DNA of 64,000 bases from Facklamia miroungae (GTDB lineage Bacteria; Bacillota; Bacilli; Lactobacillales; Aerococcaceae), in NCBI RefSeq assembly GCF_012396555.1, contig NZ_JAAXPS010000001.1, positions 1-64,000 of the forward strand. The letters are read 5' to 3'. Under the pieces are notes generated by a model that saw nothing but the letters and a program-made list of their open reading frames with translations, had not been told where the DNA came from and did no database searches. The position numbers and the translations under genes were made by a program. Position 1 is the stretch's first letter. Each line of letters starts with the position of its first letter. Positions 18,048-26,672 of the stretch are shown here, piece by piece.

Positions 18048-18620
18048 TTGCAAACGTTCTTTAGAACACTATTTTATTTTCTAGGCATAGGTTTAATCGT
18101 TGTTTTATTGAGATATCGTACTAAAAAGTTTTCATTTATCAATGATGAGGTATTAAAAGAATATCCAATAACGAGATATAAAGTCGGTACTTTTATTTTG
18201 TGCTTATGGCTGATTATAATTTTATTTGGAATCTTTCAAGAACTCGTACTAAATGAAACCATAAATTCTAAAATCTTTTTAATGCCTTTTATCATTTCTG
18301 TGGTCTATTCTTTATTTGGAGCGACTCCTACAGTGGCGAAATCAACATACAAGATTAATTTAACTTTAGATATAATAAATAGTGGATCACTTGGAATGGA
18401 TTTGTTGGGTTCCTGGGTAGGAGAATATAACAATGGTTTAATAGTTTATTTTTATTTAATAGATTACAATTCTATTGAGCTATCAAAACTAACTAAAGAA
18501 GAAATAGTTTTCTCAGGAATAGAAAAACAAAATAATATACCAATCAATGTCACTTTAAAAAGTAAACCAAGTATCCATTATTTTTATCCCTTACTGAATA
18601 ATCTTAAAAAGTCAAAATAA
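18048..18620 (+). CDS. Membrane protein of unknown function
   Basis: 190 residues. Three hydrophobic segments in the first half (about 5-20, 45-65 and 75-92), then a soluble domain of about 100 residues (MDLLGSWVGEYNN; IPINVTLKSKPSIHYFYP). The ATG at 18033 lies within GGAGGT; the TTG at 18048, six bases after that site, is the likelier start. It may be regulated by the preceding XRE protein. No family recognised. Confidence 0.6.
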   Translation: MQTFFRTLFYFLGIGLIVVLLRYRTKKFSFINDEVLKEYPITRYKVGTFILCLWLIIILFGIFQELVLNETINSKIFLMPFIISVVYSLFGATPTVAKSTYKINLTLDIINSGSLGMDLLGSWVGEYNNGLIVYFYLIDYNSIELSKLTKEEIVFSGIEKQNNIPINVTLKSKPSIHYFYPLLNNLKKSK

Positions 18621-18667
18621 TAGGTTAGCTGATCTTAAATTATTCAATGAATTTTAAGTTTTTAAAA

Positions 18668-18716
18668 ACAAACACTCCTTAATACTAATTTTTAGACTCA
18701 GGGAGTGTTTGTCTTT
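18668..18716 (+). terminator. Rho-independent terminator
   Basis: ACAAACACTCC (18668-18678) pairs with GGAGTGTTTGT (18702-18712), followed by CTTT. Confidence 0.85.
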
Positions 18717-18806
18717 ATATACTTAATTAGGTAAAATAAGGAAAATTGGTCAACTTAAGTTTTCATAAGAAAATTATGAGTTAGAAAAATGAACAAGGAG
18801 AAGCTT

Positions 18807-19123
18807 ATGAATAAAACAAAAGAAAACTATTAGTGATCAGCTTTTTGACGATAATGGCTATCGTAATCTTTCTACAATTACCAGAAGATTTATTGATACA
18901 GCTTTTATTACCTGCCTTAGTAGGACTTATCTATTCCCCGCGAATGGGTGAACTATCTAGTCCTGTATTAACCGAAAAAATGATGAGCCTTTTCATACTA
19001 CTTTTACCTTTTATTGCTCTACTTATAGTAATGCCTTTGTCTTCAGCTTTCGCTTATTTAGGCGGAATTCTAGCTAGTAGATTGTTCAATGAACTAATGG
19101 TTAAAAGTAATCTATCTGTTTAA
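18807..19123 (+). pseudogene. Small membrane protein with one-base frameshift
   Basis: A good AAGGAG precedes ATG 18807, which opens MNKTKEN and stops at once. Adding one A to the A4 run near 18824 gives MNKTKEKLLVISFLTIMAI and continues in frame through the rest (two to three hydrophobic helices) to the stop at 19123. The nominal GTG at 18833 has no ribosome-binding site, so the gene is frameshifted, or the run was misread in sequencing. Confidence 0.7.
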
Positions 19124-19518
19124 AGGAAGAACTAATGAATAATCGAACATTGACTCAGGGTTAATAATGAAAATCCTGATTCAACAAACTTAATAAATTG
19201 GTTGTAGAAGAATAGAGTTAGTTTTAGCTCTGTTCTTTTTATTTGTCTTCAAATTAAGCAATTATAAAGAGAATATAAATGAATTAATTAAAATAGATAC
19301 AATAACTGAAGAATAAAATAACTAACTATTAGTAGATTAACTTGGACCGATCGATCTTGTTGGAATTGTAAAAATGAAATTTATAAGAGAATACCCTTAT
19401 ATGAAAGAGTATGAGCAAACAATTATTCATCAATAGCAAGTCTTAAGAGCGCAAATTAGAATATTTTAATATATTAAAAAATAAAATTCAGTATATCTAG
19501 AACATAAAAGCAATGTAA
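19124..19518. other. Intergenic stretch with terminator and small remnants
   Basis: Contains a terminator (AAGAATAGAG at 19207 with CTCTGTTCTT, then T-run to 19240) that resembles the one at 20721-20756. A 20-codon frame at 19373 (MKFIREYPYMKEYEQT) stops early and has no neighbour; I treat it as a remnant. Nothing else can be supported. Confidence 0.45.
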
Positions 19519-19569
19519 CTTTACATAATGACAATAAAACTTTACATGCGGATTGTCAAATGTTATAAT
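19519..19569 (+). promoter_or_regulatory. Promoter with paired CTTTACAT motifs
   Basis: CTTTACAT occurs at 19519 and 19540. The second provides -35 TTTACA (19541-19546), and 17 bases later is a perfect -10 TATAAT (19564-19569). The paired motif is shared with the promoter of the paralogous operon at 20039-20089, so it is a likely operator for the HTH regulator encoded there. Confidence 0.75.
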
Positions 19570-19598
19570 TTAGTTAATATTTAAAGGAGGAGCAGACT

Positions 19599-19916
19599 AT
19601 GATAAAAGAGGACATTTTAAAAAAGGTTCAGCTAGAACAAAAAGATGAAAGAGAAGATGTAATCATCACCAAATCCTTTCGTGCCGGATGGTTGGGAGTA
19701 ACAATTGTTATGGTAGTACTTCTTTTACTGAGAGCATATTTTCAGCAATCAAGTGAAGATATTATTATAATTTTGGCGGCTCATCTTTCAGCTTCTTCAT
19801 TTTATCAATATACAAAAATGCCAGATAAAAAGGCCTATTTAATATTTGGGATAATAAATTTGGTATTTTTAATAATTCAATTCTACACTTTATTAAGTGA
19901 TTTCGGAGTTTTTTAA
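19599..19916 (+). CDS. DUF6442-like three-TM membrane protein, copy 1
   Basis: 105 residues. N-terminus IKEDILKKVQLEQKDERED, then three hydrophobic segments (about 29-46, 53-70, 82-100) and the loop YQYTKMPDKKAY. It is a paralogue of the protein at 20116-20433 (same N-terminus, same YQY.KMPDKK loop). Such proteins are usually encoded directly before a small XRE regulator; here the regulator behind this copy is decayed. GGAGG precedes the ATG. Confidence 0.8.
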   Translation: MIKEDILKKVQLEQKDEREDVIITKSFRAGWLGVTIVMVVLLLLRAYFQQSSEDIIIILAAHLSASSFYQYTKMPDKKAYLIFGIINLVFLIIQFYTLLSDFGVF

Positions 19917-19938
19917 ATATGTTAAAAATAAATATTAG

Positions 19939-20012
19939 GTATACGAATTATTAAAAGTTGTTAGAACAGAGAATAATTTGACTCAAGAATAATTAGCTGA
20001 ATTAGATTCAAG
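19939..20012 (+). pseudogene. Decayed XRE regulator (copy 1 of the operon)
   Basis: Reads NELLKVVRTENNLTQ, then a TAA, then LAELDS. It corresponds to NRLKVARAEKNLTQEELAKL of the intact regulator at 20436, so copy 1 of the duplicated operon has lost its regulator by a nonsense change and deletion. Confidence 0.75.
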
Positions 20013-20038
20013 AAAATTTAAAGTCAAAAATAACCCAA

Positions 20039-20089
20039 CTTTACATTGTGACTGTAAAGACTTACATATTTTTAAAGTTAGTTTTTAAT
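20039..20089 (+). promoter_or_regulatory. Promoter with CTTTACA-N7-TGTAAAG operator
   Basis: A perfect inverted repeat CTTTACA (20039-20045), seven-base spacer, TGTAAAG (20053-20059) is followed by -35 CTTACA (20061-20066), 17 bases and -10 TTTAAT (20084-20089). The palindrome lies directly upstream of the -35 box and is conserved in the sister promoter, as expected for the binding site of the operon's own XRE regulator. Confidence 0.75.
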
Positions 20090-20115
20090 AATATTTAAAT
20101 GAGGAAGTGCAAAGT

Positions 20116-20433
20116 ATGAAAAAAGAGGACATTTTAAAAAAGGCTCAGATAGAACAGAAAGACGAAAGAGAAGAAGAGATTAATACTAAAGCTTTTCGTA
20201 TAGGATGGATAAGTGTATCAGTTGTGATGTTACTTCTTATTTTCTTGAGGTCTATCTTCAATGAGTCAGCCACAGATATTCTTATCATATTAATGGCTCA
20301 AGTTGCTGCAGCTTCATTCTATCAATATTCTAAAATGCCAGACAAAAAGATCTATTTAGTAGGAGGGATAGTAGCTATATTAGCTATTATATTAAGCTTT
20401 GCCTCTTTATTAAGCAGCTATGGAGTTTATTAA
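20116..20433 (+). CDS. DUF6442-like three-TM membrane protein, copy 2
   Basis: 105 residues from the ATG at 20116, behind GAGGAAG; the GTG at 20107 overlaps that site. Same layout as copy 1: charged N-terminus KKEDILKKAQIEQKDERE, three hydrophobic helices, loop YQYSKMPDKKIY. Its stop lies two bases before the ATG of the XRE regulator, so the two are one operon. The function of these membrane-protein/regulator pairs is not known to me. Confidence 0.82.
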   Translation: MKKEDILKKAQIEQKDEREEEINTKAFRIGWISVSVVMLLLIFLRSIFNESATDILIILMAQVAAASFYQYSKMPDKKIYLVGGIVAILAIILSFASLLSSYGVY

Positions 20434-20435
20434 TC

Positions 20436-20651
20436 ATGAGTAAGAAGGAAGAATTAGTTCTACAAAATCGATTAAAAGTGGCTAGAGCAGAGAAAAATTT
20501 GACTCAAGAAGAATTAGCAAAATTGGTGGGGGCTTCTCGACAAACTATTAGTGCTATCGAAAAGGGGCAATTTAACCCTTCAGCAAAATTAGCGCTCATT
20601 ATTTGCATCGCTTTAGATAAAAAATTTGAAGAGTTATTTTATTTTGATTAA
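20436..20651 (+). CDS. Small XRE-family transcriptional regulator
   Basis: 71 residues, essentially one Cro/CI HTH domain: NRLKVARAEKNLTQEELA, LVGASRQTISAIEKG, LALIICIALDKKFEELF. This compact type is usually coupled to a membrane protein and represses its own operon. Likely target: the inverted repeats at 20039-20059 and, less perfect, 19519-19547. Confidence 0.9.
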   Translation: MSKKEELVLQNRLKVARAEKNLTQEELAKLVGASRQTISAIEKGQFNPSAKLALIICIALDKKFEELFYFD

Positions 20652-20720
20652 TTTAAGCAAGGTTCTTCTTGGCTAAAAGAATCAAATCCCGGATTAATCA
20701 AACAGAATAAAGTGAACATT

Positions 20721-20756
20721 AAAGGATAGGGTTAGTTTTAAACTCTATTCTTTTTA
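20721..20756 (+). terminator. Terminator of the DUF6442-XRE operon
   Basis: AAGGATAGGGTT pairs with AACTCTATTCTT followed by a T-run, with wobble pairs. It resembles the hairpin at 19207-19240, another sign that the region was duplicated. No gene lies between here and the zinc operon promoter. Confidence 0.7.
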
Positions 20757-20902
20757 ATGTTTAACTGAGTTTATTTTCACATTTAATCGTTAAAAAGAAT
20801 AAGGCAGGAACACTAGTGAATCGTAAGCTCAAAGGCAAGTAATTTATGATATATATAGTTGATAACTTCCAATGATACTATCAAACAATGGCTAAAAAAA
20901 CC

Positions 20903-20943
20903 TTGACATCTCACTTTTTTCTTTTAAAATAGTAATTATTACT
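20903..20943 (+). promoter_or_regulatory. Promoter with Zur-type operator
   Basis: -35 TTGACA (20903-20908), 16 bases, -10 TAAAAT (20925-20930). The perfect palindrome AGTAATTATTACT (20931-20943) abuts the -10 box. Its core GTAAT-N-ATTAC is the core of the Bacillus Zur box. Binding there would block transcription when zinc is plentiful, which fits the zinc-independent ribosomal proteins encoded downstream. Confidence 0.8.
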
Positions 20944-20962
20944 TTTTGAAAGAGGCGTAGTT

Positions 20963-21145
20963 ATGGCTGTTCCGAAAAGGAAAACTTCTAAAGCCAAGAA
21001 AAGGAGTCGTAGAAATCACAAGGGTTTGAAGGTGCCACCCATCGTGTTTGACAAAGCTTCAGGTGAATTTAAACTTTCCCATCATATAACTCCAAATGGT
21101 CAATACAAGGATCGGAAAATAACTAAAGATGAAGATTCAAATTAA
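20963..21145 (+). CDS. rpmF: 50S ribosomal protein L32
   Basis: 60 residues starting AVPKRKTSKAKKRSRRNHKG, the L32 signature. No zinc-binding cysteines are present (L32 with CxxC pairs exists), so this is a zinc-independent form. It is the first gene behind the Zur-type operator and probably replaces or supplements a zinc-binding L32 during zinc shortage. GAAAGAGG precedes the ATG. A second rpmF elsewhere would be expected. Confidence 0.92.
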   Translation: MAVPKRKTSKAKKRSRRNHKGLKVPPIVFDKASGEFKLSHHITPNGQYKDRKITKDEDSN

Positions 21146-21548
21146 TTACTTTTTATATCTTGAAATTATTAATCAAGTTCATGAACAGTTTCAATCCAAG
21201 AAAGCAGAAATAAGCTGCCAGGACGTTTATTTAAATCTTATTGACAGAGGTATTATTTATACCAATGGTCGAGCTTGTAAAGAAGCTTTAGATTGTGGAC
21301 TGTTAGAAGTTCACACAGAAGAACCGGGTTTCTCGTTTTCAGAATTTTTAAAAGTTTATCCAGTCTTTAAGCGCTATCCTTCGAATTACTTTAGAAAAAT
21401 TGATCATTTTTGGGAAATAGAAGAGGAATTATGGAATAAAGTTCAACTTGATCGCCAATTTCATCGTTTTTCACAAGAAGAATTAGAACAGCTGAACCGT
21501 TATTTTGTTAACCGGAAATTATCAAAGGAGAATTATAAATGCGAGTAA
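21129..21548 (+). CDS. Unknown protein in the zinc-shortage ribosomal operon
   Basis: 139 residues that I do not recognise. Acidic and soluble, with segments [53 protein letters not shown] and a C-terminal helix [18 protein letters not shown]. It overlaps the end of rpmF by 17 bases and the start of rpmG by 10, so it is translationally coupled between two ribosomal proteins. This position suggests a role in zinc-limited ribosomes or zinc allocation. It is inference from context only. Confidence 0.8.
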   Translation: MKIQINYFLYLEIINQVHEQFQSKKAEISCQDVYLNLIDRGIIYTNGRACKEALDCGLLEVHTEEPGFSFSEFLKVYPVFKRYPSNYFRKIDHFWEIEEELWNKVQLDRQFHRFSQEELEQLNRYFVNRKLSKENYKCE

Positions 21549-21691
21549 ATATATTATTAGAATGTACAGAAACTAAGGAAAGAATTTATTTAACCAGTAA
21601 GAATAAGCGAAACAATCCTGATCGGATCGAATTAAAAAAATACTCTCCAAAAGCAAGAAAACGTATGCTTTTTCGCGAAGTAAAAAAATAG
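21539..21691 (+). CDS. rpmG: 50S ribosomal protein L33, zinc-independent
   Basis: 50 residues: [35 protein letters not shown]. It matches L33 around [17 protein letters not shown], but the four zinc ligands are reduced to one Cys (residue 9), which marks the C-minus form expressed in zinc shortage. AAAGGAG lies six to eight bases before the ATG, within the end of the preceding gene. It is too short to be picked up by length-filtered gene finding. Confidence 0.9.
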   Translation: MRVNILLECTETKERIYLTSKNKRNNPDRIELKKYSPKARKRMLFREVKK

Positions 21692-21700
21692 GAGAATTAC

Positions 21701-21970
21701 ATGGCAAAGAAATCTAAAATTGAAAAATTTAAAAAGCAAAAAAGTTTGGTTGAAAAGTATGCAAAAATTCGCCAGGAACTTAAAAAAAATAAAGATTATA
21801 CCGCTTTATCCAAATTACCCAAGGATTCGAACCCGAATCGGATGAAAAATCGTGATTTAATCGATGGACGCCCTAGAGGATACATGCGCAAATTTGGTAT
21901 GTCACGGGTTAAATTTCGTGAAATGGCTCATAAAGGGTTAATTCCCGGGGTCAAAAAAGCGTCCTGGTAA
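21701..21970 (+). CDS. rpsN: 30S ribosomal protein S14, zinc-independent form
   Basis: 89 residues: [59 protein letters not shown]. This is the long S14 without the CxxC...CxxC knuckle of the 61-residue zinc form, the paralogue that Bacillus and relatives express under Zur control. GGAG precedes the ATG by five bases, and the gene begins nine bases after rpmG. Confidence 0.95.
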   Translation: MAKKSKIEKFKKQKSLVEKYAKIRQELKKNKDYTALSKLPKDSNPNRMKNRDLIDGRPRGYMRKFGMSRVKFREMAHKGLIPGVKKASW

Positions 21971-22390
21971 GCAAGTTTTCTGCTTTCCCCCATTAATAAG
22001 ATTTACTGATTTTTAAAATTTTCTATGGCTCGATTACTTTTTGAGGATGTCCCTTCAGGGTGTCGGATTATACAATTTATAAGCGTTTAATTTTAGCTTT
22101 GTAAACTGGATAAGCTGGAATTTAAAAAAACAGATATGCAATCAGATTCATTTTGAATAAAAGATAGTGTAGCCGCAGGAGTTTCGTGAATTATTATTCT
22201 TGCTAACTTTTCTTGTCTTCTTCATTGAGAGAAAGAAGAGGGAAAGTTAGCCAATTGAGCTTCAGAAGCTAAAATAGCATACTTTGATTTAGATAAGGAT
22301 GATAAGGCTAGAAAAGTTATCAGTATGGAGATAGGGTTTAAAAAAATATGAAAACAAAATTGTACTATTTATAATTAAGGAGAGGTCTAT
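21971..22390. other. 420-bp intergenic stretch with long hairpin
   Basis: No supportable gene. A long imperfect hairpin begins GCTAACTTTTC (22202) and closes with GAAAGTTAGC (to 22251), with inner TCTTCTT/AAAGAAGA pairing, but lacks a T-run. A copy of the Zur core GTAATNATTAC is not visible before the following zinc-protein gene. Confidence 0.45.
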
Positions 22391-23286
22391 ATGAAAAAGA
22401 AATTAATGAAATCAATGGTGATAGTTGGTTTAAGCTTAGGTGTTGGTTTAAACTCTCAGCATTTATTGCCTGTATTCGCTGAATCTACTTTAGAAGAAGA
22501 GGTTAAACATGACCATGAGCATGACCATGAACACGATGAACATAACCATGAACATGACCATGATCACGATGTTGAATTTGATGCTGAAAAAGTTGTAAAA
22601 AAAGATGGAAATAATTTTATTATGAGTCACGGGGACCACTACCATAAGATCTCAATAAAGGACTTAACTCAAGAACAAGTTGAAGCGGCTGAATCTTATT
22701 TAGAGAGCCATCCCAATCTGTCAGAAGAATATGACACAAAACAAAATATTCAATCAGGATATTTTGAAGATGAACAAGTTAAAGACCGTGAATTGTCTGA
22801 TTGGGCAGGAGAATGGCAATCGGTTCTTCCTTATTTAGAAGATGGTACTTTAGATACTGTTATGAAAATGAAGGCCGAGAAAGAAGAGGCTACTATGAGT
22901 GCAGATGAGTATAAAGAATACTATATGACGGGTTATGCTAGCGATGTAGACAAAATTAAGATTGAAGATAATCAGATTATTTTTACTGTGGGTGAGGAAA
23001 CTGCTGTAGGGACTTATAAGTATGAGGGTTATAAAATTTTAAATTATGAAAAGGGTAACCGAGGCGTTCGATATTTATTTACTAAAGAATCAGGAGATGA
23101 ATCAGCTCCTGAAACAATCCAATTCTCTGATCATAATATCTATCCTACTTCTGATTTAACCCATTTTCATATCTACATGTCAGATGAAAGTCATAAAAAT
23201 TATTGGAAGAAATGGATAATTGGCCAACATTCTATCCGAATGATTGGAAGAGTGGGGAGATTTTAGCGGATCAATTAAATCATTAA
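22391..23286 (+). pseudogene. Secreted His-rich ZinT/Pht-like zinc protein, frameshifted
   Basis: A signal peptide (residues 1-31, ending LLPVFA-ES) is followed by a His/Asp-rich zinc-scavenging stretch (about 40-60), a Pht-type histidine-triad motif HGDHYH (80-85) and a ZinT/YodA domain from about residue 135 (DWAGEWQSVLPYLEDGTLD) to HFHIYMSD. After SHKN the frame is lost; inserting one A in the A5 run at 23195-23199 restores LLEEMDNWPTFYPNDWKSG and a normal C-terminus ending at 23286. So the domain end is intact but one base out of frame. Such proteins bind extracellular zinc for an AdcA/ZnuA importer. The role fits its place behind the Zur-regulated operon. Confidence 0.85.
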
Positions 23287-23823
23287 TATGAAAGAGTGTT
23301 TTATTTACTTGAATGGATAGCTCTGGACAGACTCTTCAAGTTTTAAAAGTAGTTTTTGGCGCTTGATGATAATTTTATTAGAAGCGGAACCATTGATAGA
23401 TCGTTTATGAAATAAACTTTGTCCGAATTTAAATTCAGTCAAAGATGACCTAGCTATTCAATCTGTTTTTGCGTCAAGAAGTTCTCTTTTAAAAGTAAAA
23501 ATAAAAGTTCTAAAATCACTCATAGGCAATTTTTAGCTTGTAAGTGGAAATAGATAAATACTGATCCTGATTTAAGTGTCATTAAAAAGATTTCCAATGA
23601 CACATAGGAATAAAAGAATCGAAGTCTTTTGCTTCATCCACCCTTAGAGATTGAATCTTACCATTCAACTCTAAGGGTATTTATTTATCAGTAAATGATC
23701 TCTCCTAGATTATCAGCTAAAGGTGACAGCAGAATATAGACTAAGAAAGAGAGCTGTCAAGTTAGAATAACTTGTATTTAGACGTATAAATTAGAAAGTT
23801 AATGTATATTTCTAGTTAGATTC
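23287..23823. other. Intergenic stretch with strong bidirectional hairpin
   Basis: No gene that I can support. ACCCTTAGAGATTGAAT (from 23640) pairs with ATTCAACTCTAAGGGT (to 23678) with one bulge and a TATTTATTT tail, and it can terminate transcription from both sides. Confidence 0.6.
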
Positions 23824-24021
23824 TTACTTTTTGCGTATTTTTTTTAATAGCAATTTCGCTAAGAAATAGGTGGCTGTAAAAATGATTGAAGAGATGAGGA
23901 GTTCTTTTAGGAAAAAAGAAAGTGTCAGTCTACCGTCTTTGAATGCTAAGAGAAGACTGACTATATTGTAGGCAATAAAGGCTGAAAATAACCCATAAAA
24001 TTCTTTATTGTATCTTTTCAT
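23824..24021 (-). CDS. Small membrane protein
   Basis: 65 residues with two hydrophobic helices (about 10-27 and 38-57), MKRYNKEFYGL at the front and KLLLKKIRKK at the end. AAAGGAGG lies six bases before the ATG, so translation is likely. No family recognised. Confidence 0.7.
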   Translation of the reverse strand: MKRYNKEFYGLFSAFIAYNIVSLLLAFKDGRLTLSFFLKELLISSIIFTATYFLAKLLLKKIRKK

Positions 24022-24246
24022 GTGTATCCTCCTTTTAAAAACGATGAAATATGCATAAAAGTAATACTTTCACGCTTTAATACATATTATACTGGATTCT
24101 TTCAATTGTTCCTATTCAGAATAGTTATACAATTAAAATTCAGAAAGTTCTTTTATTAACTTATAAAAAGCCGTCATAGTCCGATTTAATTTGCTATACT
24201 GTTGTGGAAGATTAGCTACGGTCACTGAATGATGAAGGAGAGAAAA

Positions 24247-24699
24247 ATGGTAATCAAAGAACTTTCAAAAGAAAATGTTGAGGATTTTATCATTTATTTG
24301 AAAAAAGCATTCGCTATAGAACCGGATAGAATGACAACGGATCATATAGATGAAGAAACCATTATCAAAGCAGTTTCTAGTAATCCCAACGAACTGAGTC
24401 GCTCTTTATTAGCTTATGAGGACGATCAGATTGTGGGCAGGTTGGAGTTTCATTCTTATTTATGCATCCAAGATGCCTATAGGATGGCTTATGTCAATTG
24501 GGTCTATACACTGCCAGCCTATCGACATAGAGGAGTAGCTCAATCATTATTTAAAGCATTCGAGAAAATTTGTTTACAAGAAGAAATTAATCAGTACTTT
24601 TTAATCCAGGCAGATAATCAGGCGGCGAGTCGCTTTTATAAGGCCTTTGAACAAGCAACTTCTAGCAAAGAAATAATTTTAAGAAAGACGATAAAGTAA
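24247..24699 (+). CDS. GNAT-family N-acetyltransferase
   Basis: 150 residues with the GNAT fold: VGRLEFHSY (strand 4), YVNWVYTLPAYRHRGVAQSL (motif A, with the acetyl-CoA loop R-x-x-G-x-A at RHRGVA, about residues 98-103), LIQADNQAASRFYKAF (motif B). The ATG at 24247 is five bases behind AAGGAGAG; two earlier ATGs at 24229 and 24232 overlap or precede that site. Substrate unknown. Confidence 0.88.
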   Translation: MVIKELSKENVEDFIIYLKKAFAIEPDRMTTDHIDEETIIKAVSSNPNELSRSLLAYEDDQIVGRLEFHSYLCIQDAYRMAYVNWVYTLPAYRHRGVAQSLFKAFEKICLQEEINQYFLIQADNQAASRFYKAFEQATSSKEIILRKTIK

Positions 24700-24767
24700 A
24701 TTTTAATAGCCAAAGTAAATCATTAAAGAAATCCTTAGGTTTTTTTATTAGTCATCAGTTTGTCGAT

Positions 24768-24796
24768 TTGTGAGCTGTGTGAAATCATGCTAAAAT
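24768..24796 (+). promoter_or_regulatory. Promoter of the ylxM-ffh operon
   Basis: -35 TTGTGA (24768-24773), 17 bases, -10 TAAAAT (24791-24796), about 53 bases before the ylxM start. Confidence 0.6.
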
Positions 24797-24849
24797 AGGG
24801 AGAGTAAATTTATTTTAAGGTATAAAACTAAGAAACAGGAGAGATAAAG

Positions 24850-25176
24850 ATGTCACTTGAAAAAACAATCTATCTCAATCAATTACTTTCCTACTATGGT
24901 TCTCTCCTCACGGATCGGCAATTATCCATGATGCAATCTTACTATGAAGAAGATTTATCTTTATCAGAGATTGCAGATTATTATGAAATTAGTCGCCAGG
25001 CTGTTCATGACAATATAAAACGATCAGAAAAATTATTAGTAAGTTATGAAGAAAAGTTACGTATTTTAGCAAAAAGTAATGAGCGTTTGAAACACTTAAA
25101 AGAAATTCGACCCATGGTGAAAGGTCAAAGTGAAATCTTAGAAAAGATTGACTATTTAATTCAATTAGAAAGCTAA
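24850..25176 (+). CDS. ylxM: YlxM, SRP-associated HTH protein (UPF0122)
   Basis: 108 residues. Sigma-70 region 4-like HTH: LLTDRQLSMMQSYYEEDLSL, ADYYEISRQAVHDNIKRS. YlxM is known from Firmicutes as the gene directly before ffh, and its product modulates SRP GTPase activity in streptococci. Only 14 bases separate it from ffh. AGGAGAG precedes the ATG. Confidence 0.95.
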   Translation: MSLEKTIYLNQLLSYYGSLLTDRQLSMMQSYYEEDLSLSEIADYYEISRQAVHDNIKRSEKLLVSYEEKLRILAKSNERLKHLKEIRPMVKGQSEILEKIDYLIQLES

Positions 25177-25190
25177 AAAGGAGCAATATT

Positions 25191-26666
25191 ATGGCATTTG
25201 AAGCATTATCCGAACGATTACAAAATTCCATTTCATTTGTAGGTAAGGGAGAAAAAATTACCGAAGCCGACCTTAAACAAATGATGCGTGAGATCCGACT
25301 TGCTTTACTGGAAGCGGACGTTAACTTCAAGGTAGTAAAGACCTTTGTTAAGAAAGTAAACGAAAGAGCGCTCGGATCAGAAGTCCTAGACTCACTGTCA
25401 CCGGCTCAACAAGTTGTTAAAATTGTTAATGAAGAATTAACGGAATTAATGGGTGGCGAGCATACTCCGATTAACATCTCTAAGCAACCGCCAACCGTGA
25501 TTATGATGGCTGGTTTGCAAGGGGCCGGTAAAACAACTACGGTGGGTAAGTTAGCCAAACATTTAAAAGAACAAGGACTTAAGAAACCCTTACTTGTTGC
25601 TGGGGACGTTTATCGGCCAGCTGCGATTGATCAATTACAAACGATTGGTCGACAACTTGGTTTTGATGTCTTTAGTCAAGGAACCCAAGCAAATCCAGTA
25701 GATATTGCTAAACAAGCGCTAGATCAGGCTCGTCTAAATGGAAATGAAGTTGTATTGATCGATACGGCGGGTCGTCTTCATGTGAATGAAGAATTAATGG
25801 AAGAGTTGCGTCAAATTAAAGCAGCTGTTCAGCCAGATGAAATTCTCTTGACCGTCGATGCCATGACCGGTCAAGATGCTGTAAATGTAGCAGCAGCCTT
25901 TAACGACTCGCTAGACATTACCGGTGTGGTTATTACCAAATTAGATGGTGATACGCGAGGCGGAGCTGCGCTTTCTATTCGAGCTATTATTAATAAACCG
26001 ATAAAATATACCGGACAAGGTGAGCAATTAAGTGCACTGGAGCCTTTCCATCCTGATCGTATGGCAGGCCGTATTCTTGGTATGGGGGACATGATGACCC
26101 TGATCGAGAAAGCCCAACAAGATTTTGATGAGGAACAAGCCGCCAAGATGGCTGATAAGATTAAAGATGCTTCCTTTGATTTTAATGATTTTATTGATCA
26201 AATGGATCAAGTTCGGAAAATGGGTCCTATTAAAGATTTGCTTAAAATGATTCCTGGCATGAATAAAATTCCAGGACTCGATGAACTGAATATTGATGAT
26301 AAAGAAATGAATCAAGTCAAAGCCGTCGTTCAATCCATGACTCCTTATGAACGGTCTAATCCAGATGTCATCTCCCAAAGTCGACGCCGAAGAATCGCTG
26401 CTGGTTGTGGTCAATCATTAGACCAAGTTAATCGCTTGATCAAACAATTCAATCAGTCACGTGAAATGATGAGTCAAATGTCCAAGGGTAAAATGGGTAG
26501 CATGAATAAAATGATGAATCAATTGCAACAAGGTGGCCAAAAGGGTGGCATGCCTAATTTAGGAATGCCTGCCATGGGCAAAATGCAATCACCAGAACAG
26601 CTGAAAAAAGAACAAGAACAGAAGAAAATTGCGCGATTGTTAAAGAAAAAACGTAAGAAAAAGTAA
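25191..26666 (+). CDS. ffh: Signal recognition particle protein Ffh
   Basis: 491 residues. N domain, then GTPase G domain: G1 GLQGAGKTT (about 107-115), GDVYRPAAIDQLQ, DTAGR (G3), TKLDGD (G4), GQGE; then the Met-rich M domain (MIPGMNKIPG, QMSKGKMGSMNKMMNQL) which binds SRP RNA and signal peptides. It targets membrane and secreted proteins cotranslationally to the Sec translocon. Length is slightly above the usual ~450-480 owing to a Met/Gly-rich tail. Terminator follows at 26673. Confidence 0.98.
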   Translation: MAFEALSERLQNSISFVGKGEKITEADLKQMMREIRLALLEADVNFKVVKTFVKKVNERALGSEVLDSLSPAQQVVKIVNEELTELMGGEHTPINISKQPPTVIMMAGLQGAGKTTTVGKLAKHLKEQGLKKPLLVAGDVYRPAAIDQLQTIGRQLGFDVFSQGTQANPVDIAKQALDQARLNGNEVVLIDTAGRLHVNEELMEELRQIKAAVQPDEILLTVDAMTGQDAVNVAAAFNDSLDITGVVITKLDGDTRGGAALSIRAIINKPIKYTGQGEQLSALEPFHPDRMAGRILGMGDMMTLIEKAQQDFDEEQAAKMADKIKDASFDFNDFIDQMDQVRKMGPIKDLLKMIPGMNKIPGLDELNIDDKEMNQVKAVVQSMTPYERSNPDVISQSRRRRIAAGCGQSLDQVNRLIKQFNQSREMMSQMSKGKMGSMNKMMNQLQQGGQKGGMPNLGMPAMGKMQSPEQLKKEQEQKKIARLLKKKRKKK

Positions 26667-26672
26667 AAATTT

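Noticed and set aside
25871-26414. Minus-strand frames within ffh
   Set aside because: Ffh motifs are unambiguous on the plus strand; these are codon shadows.
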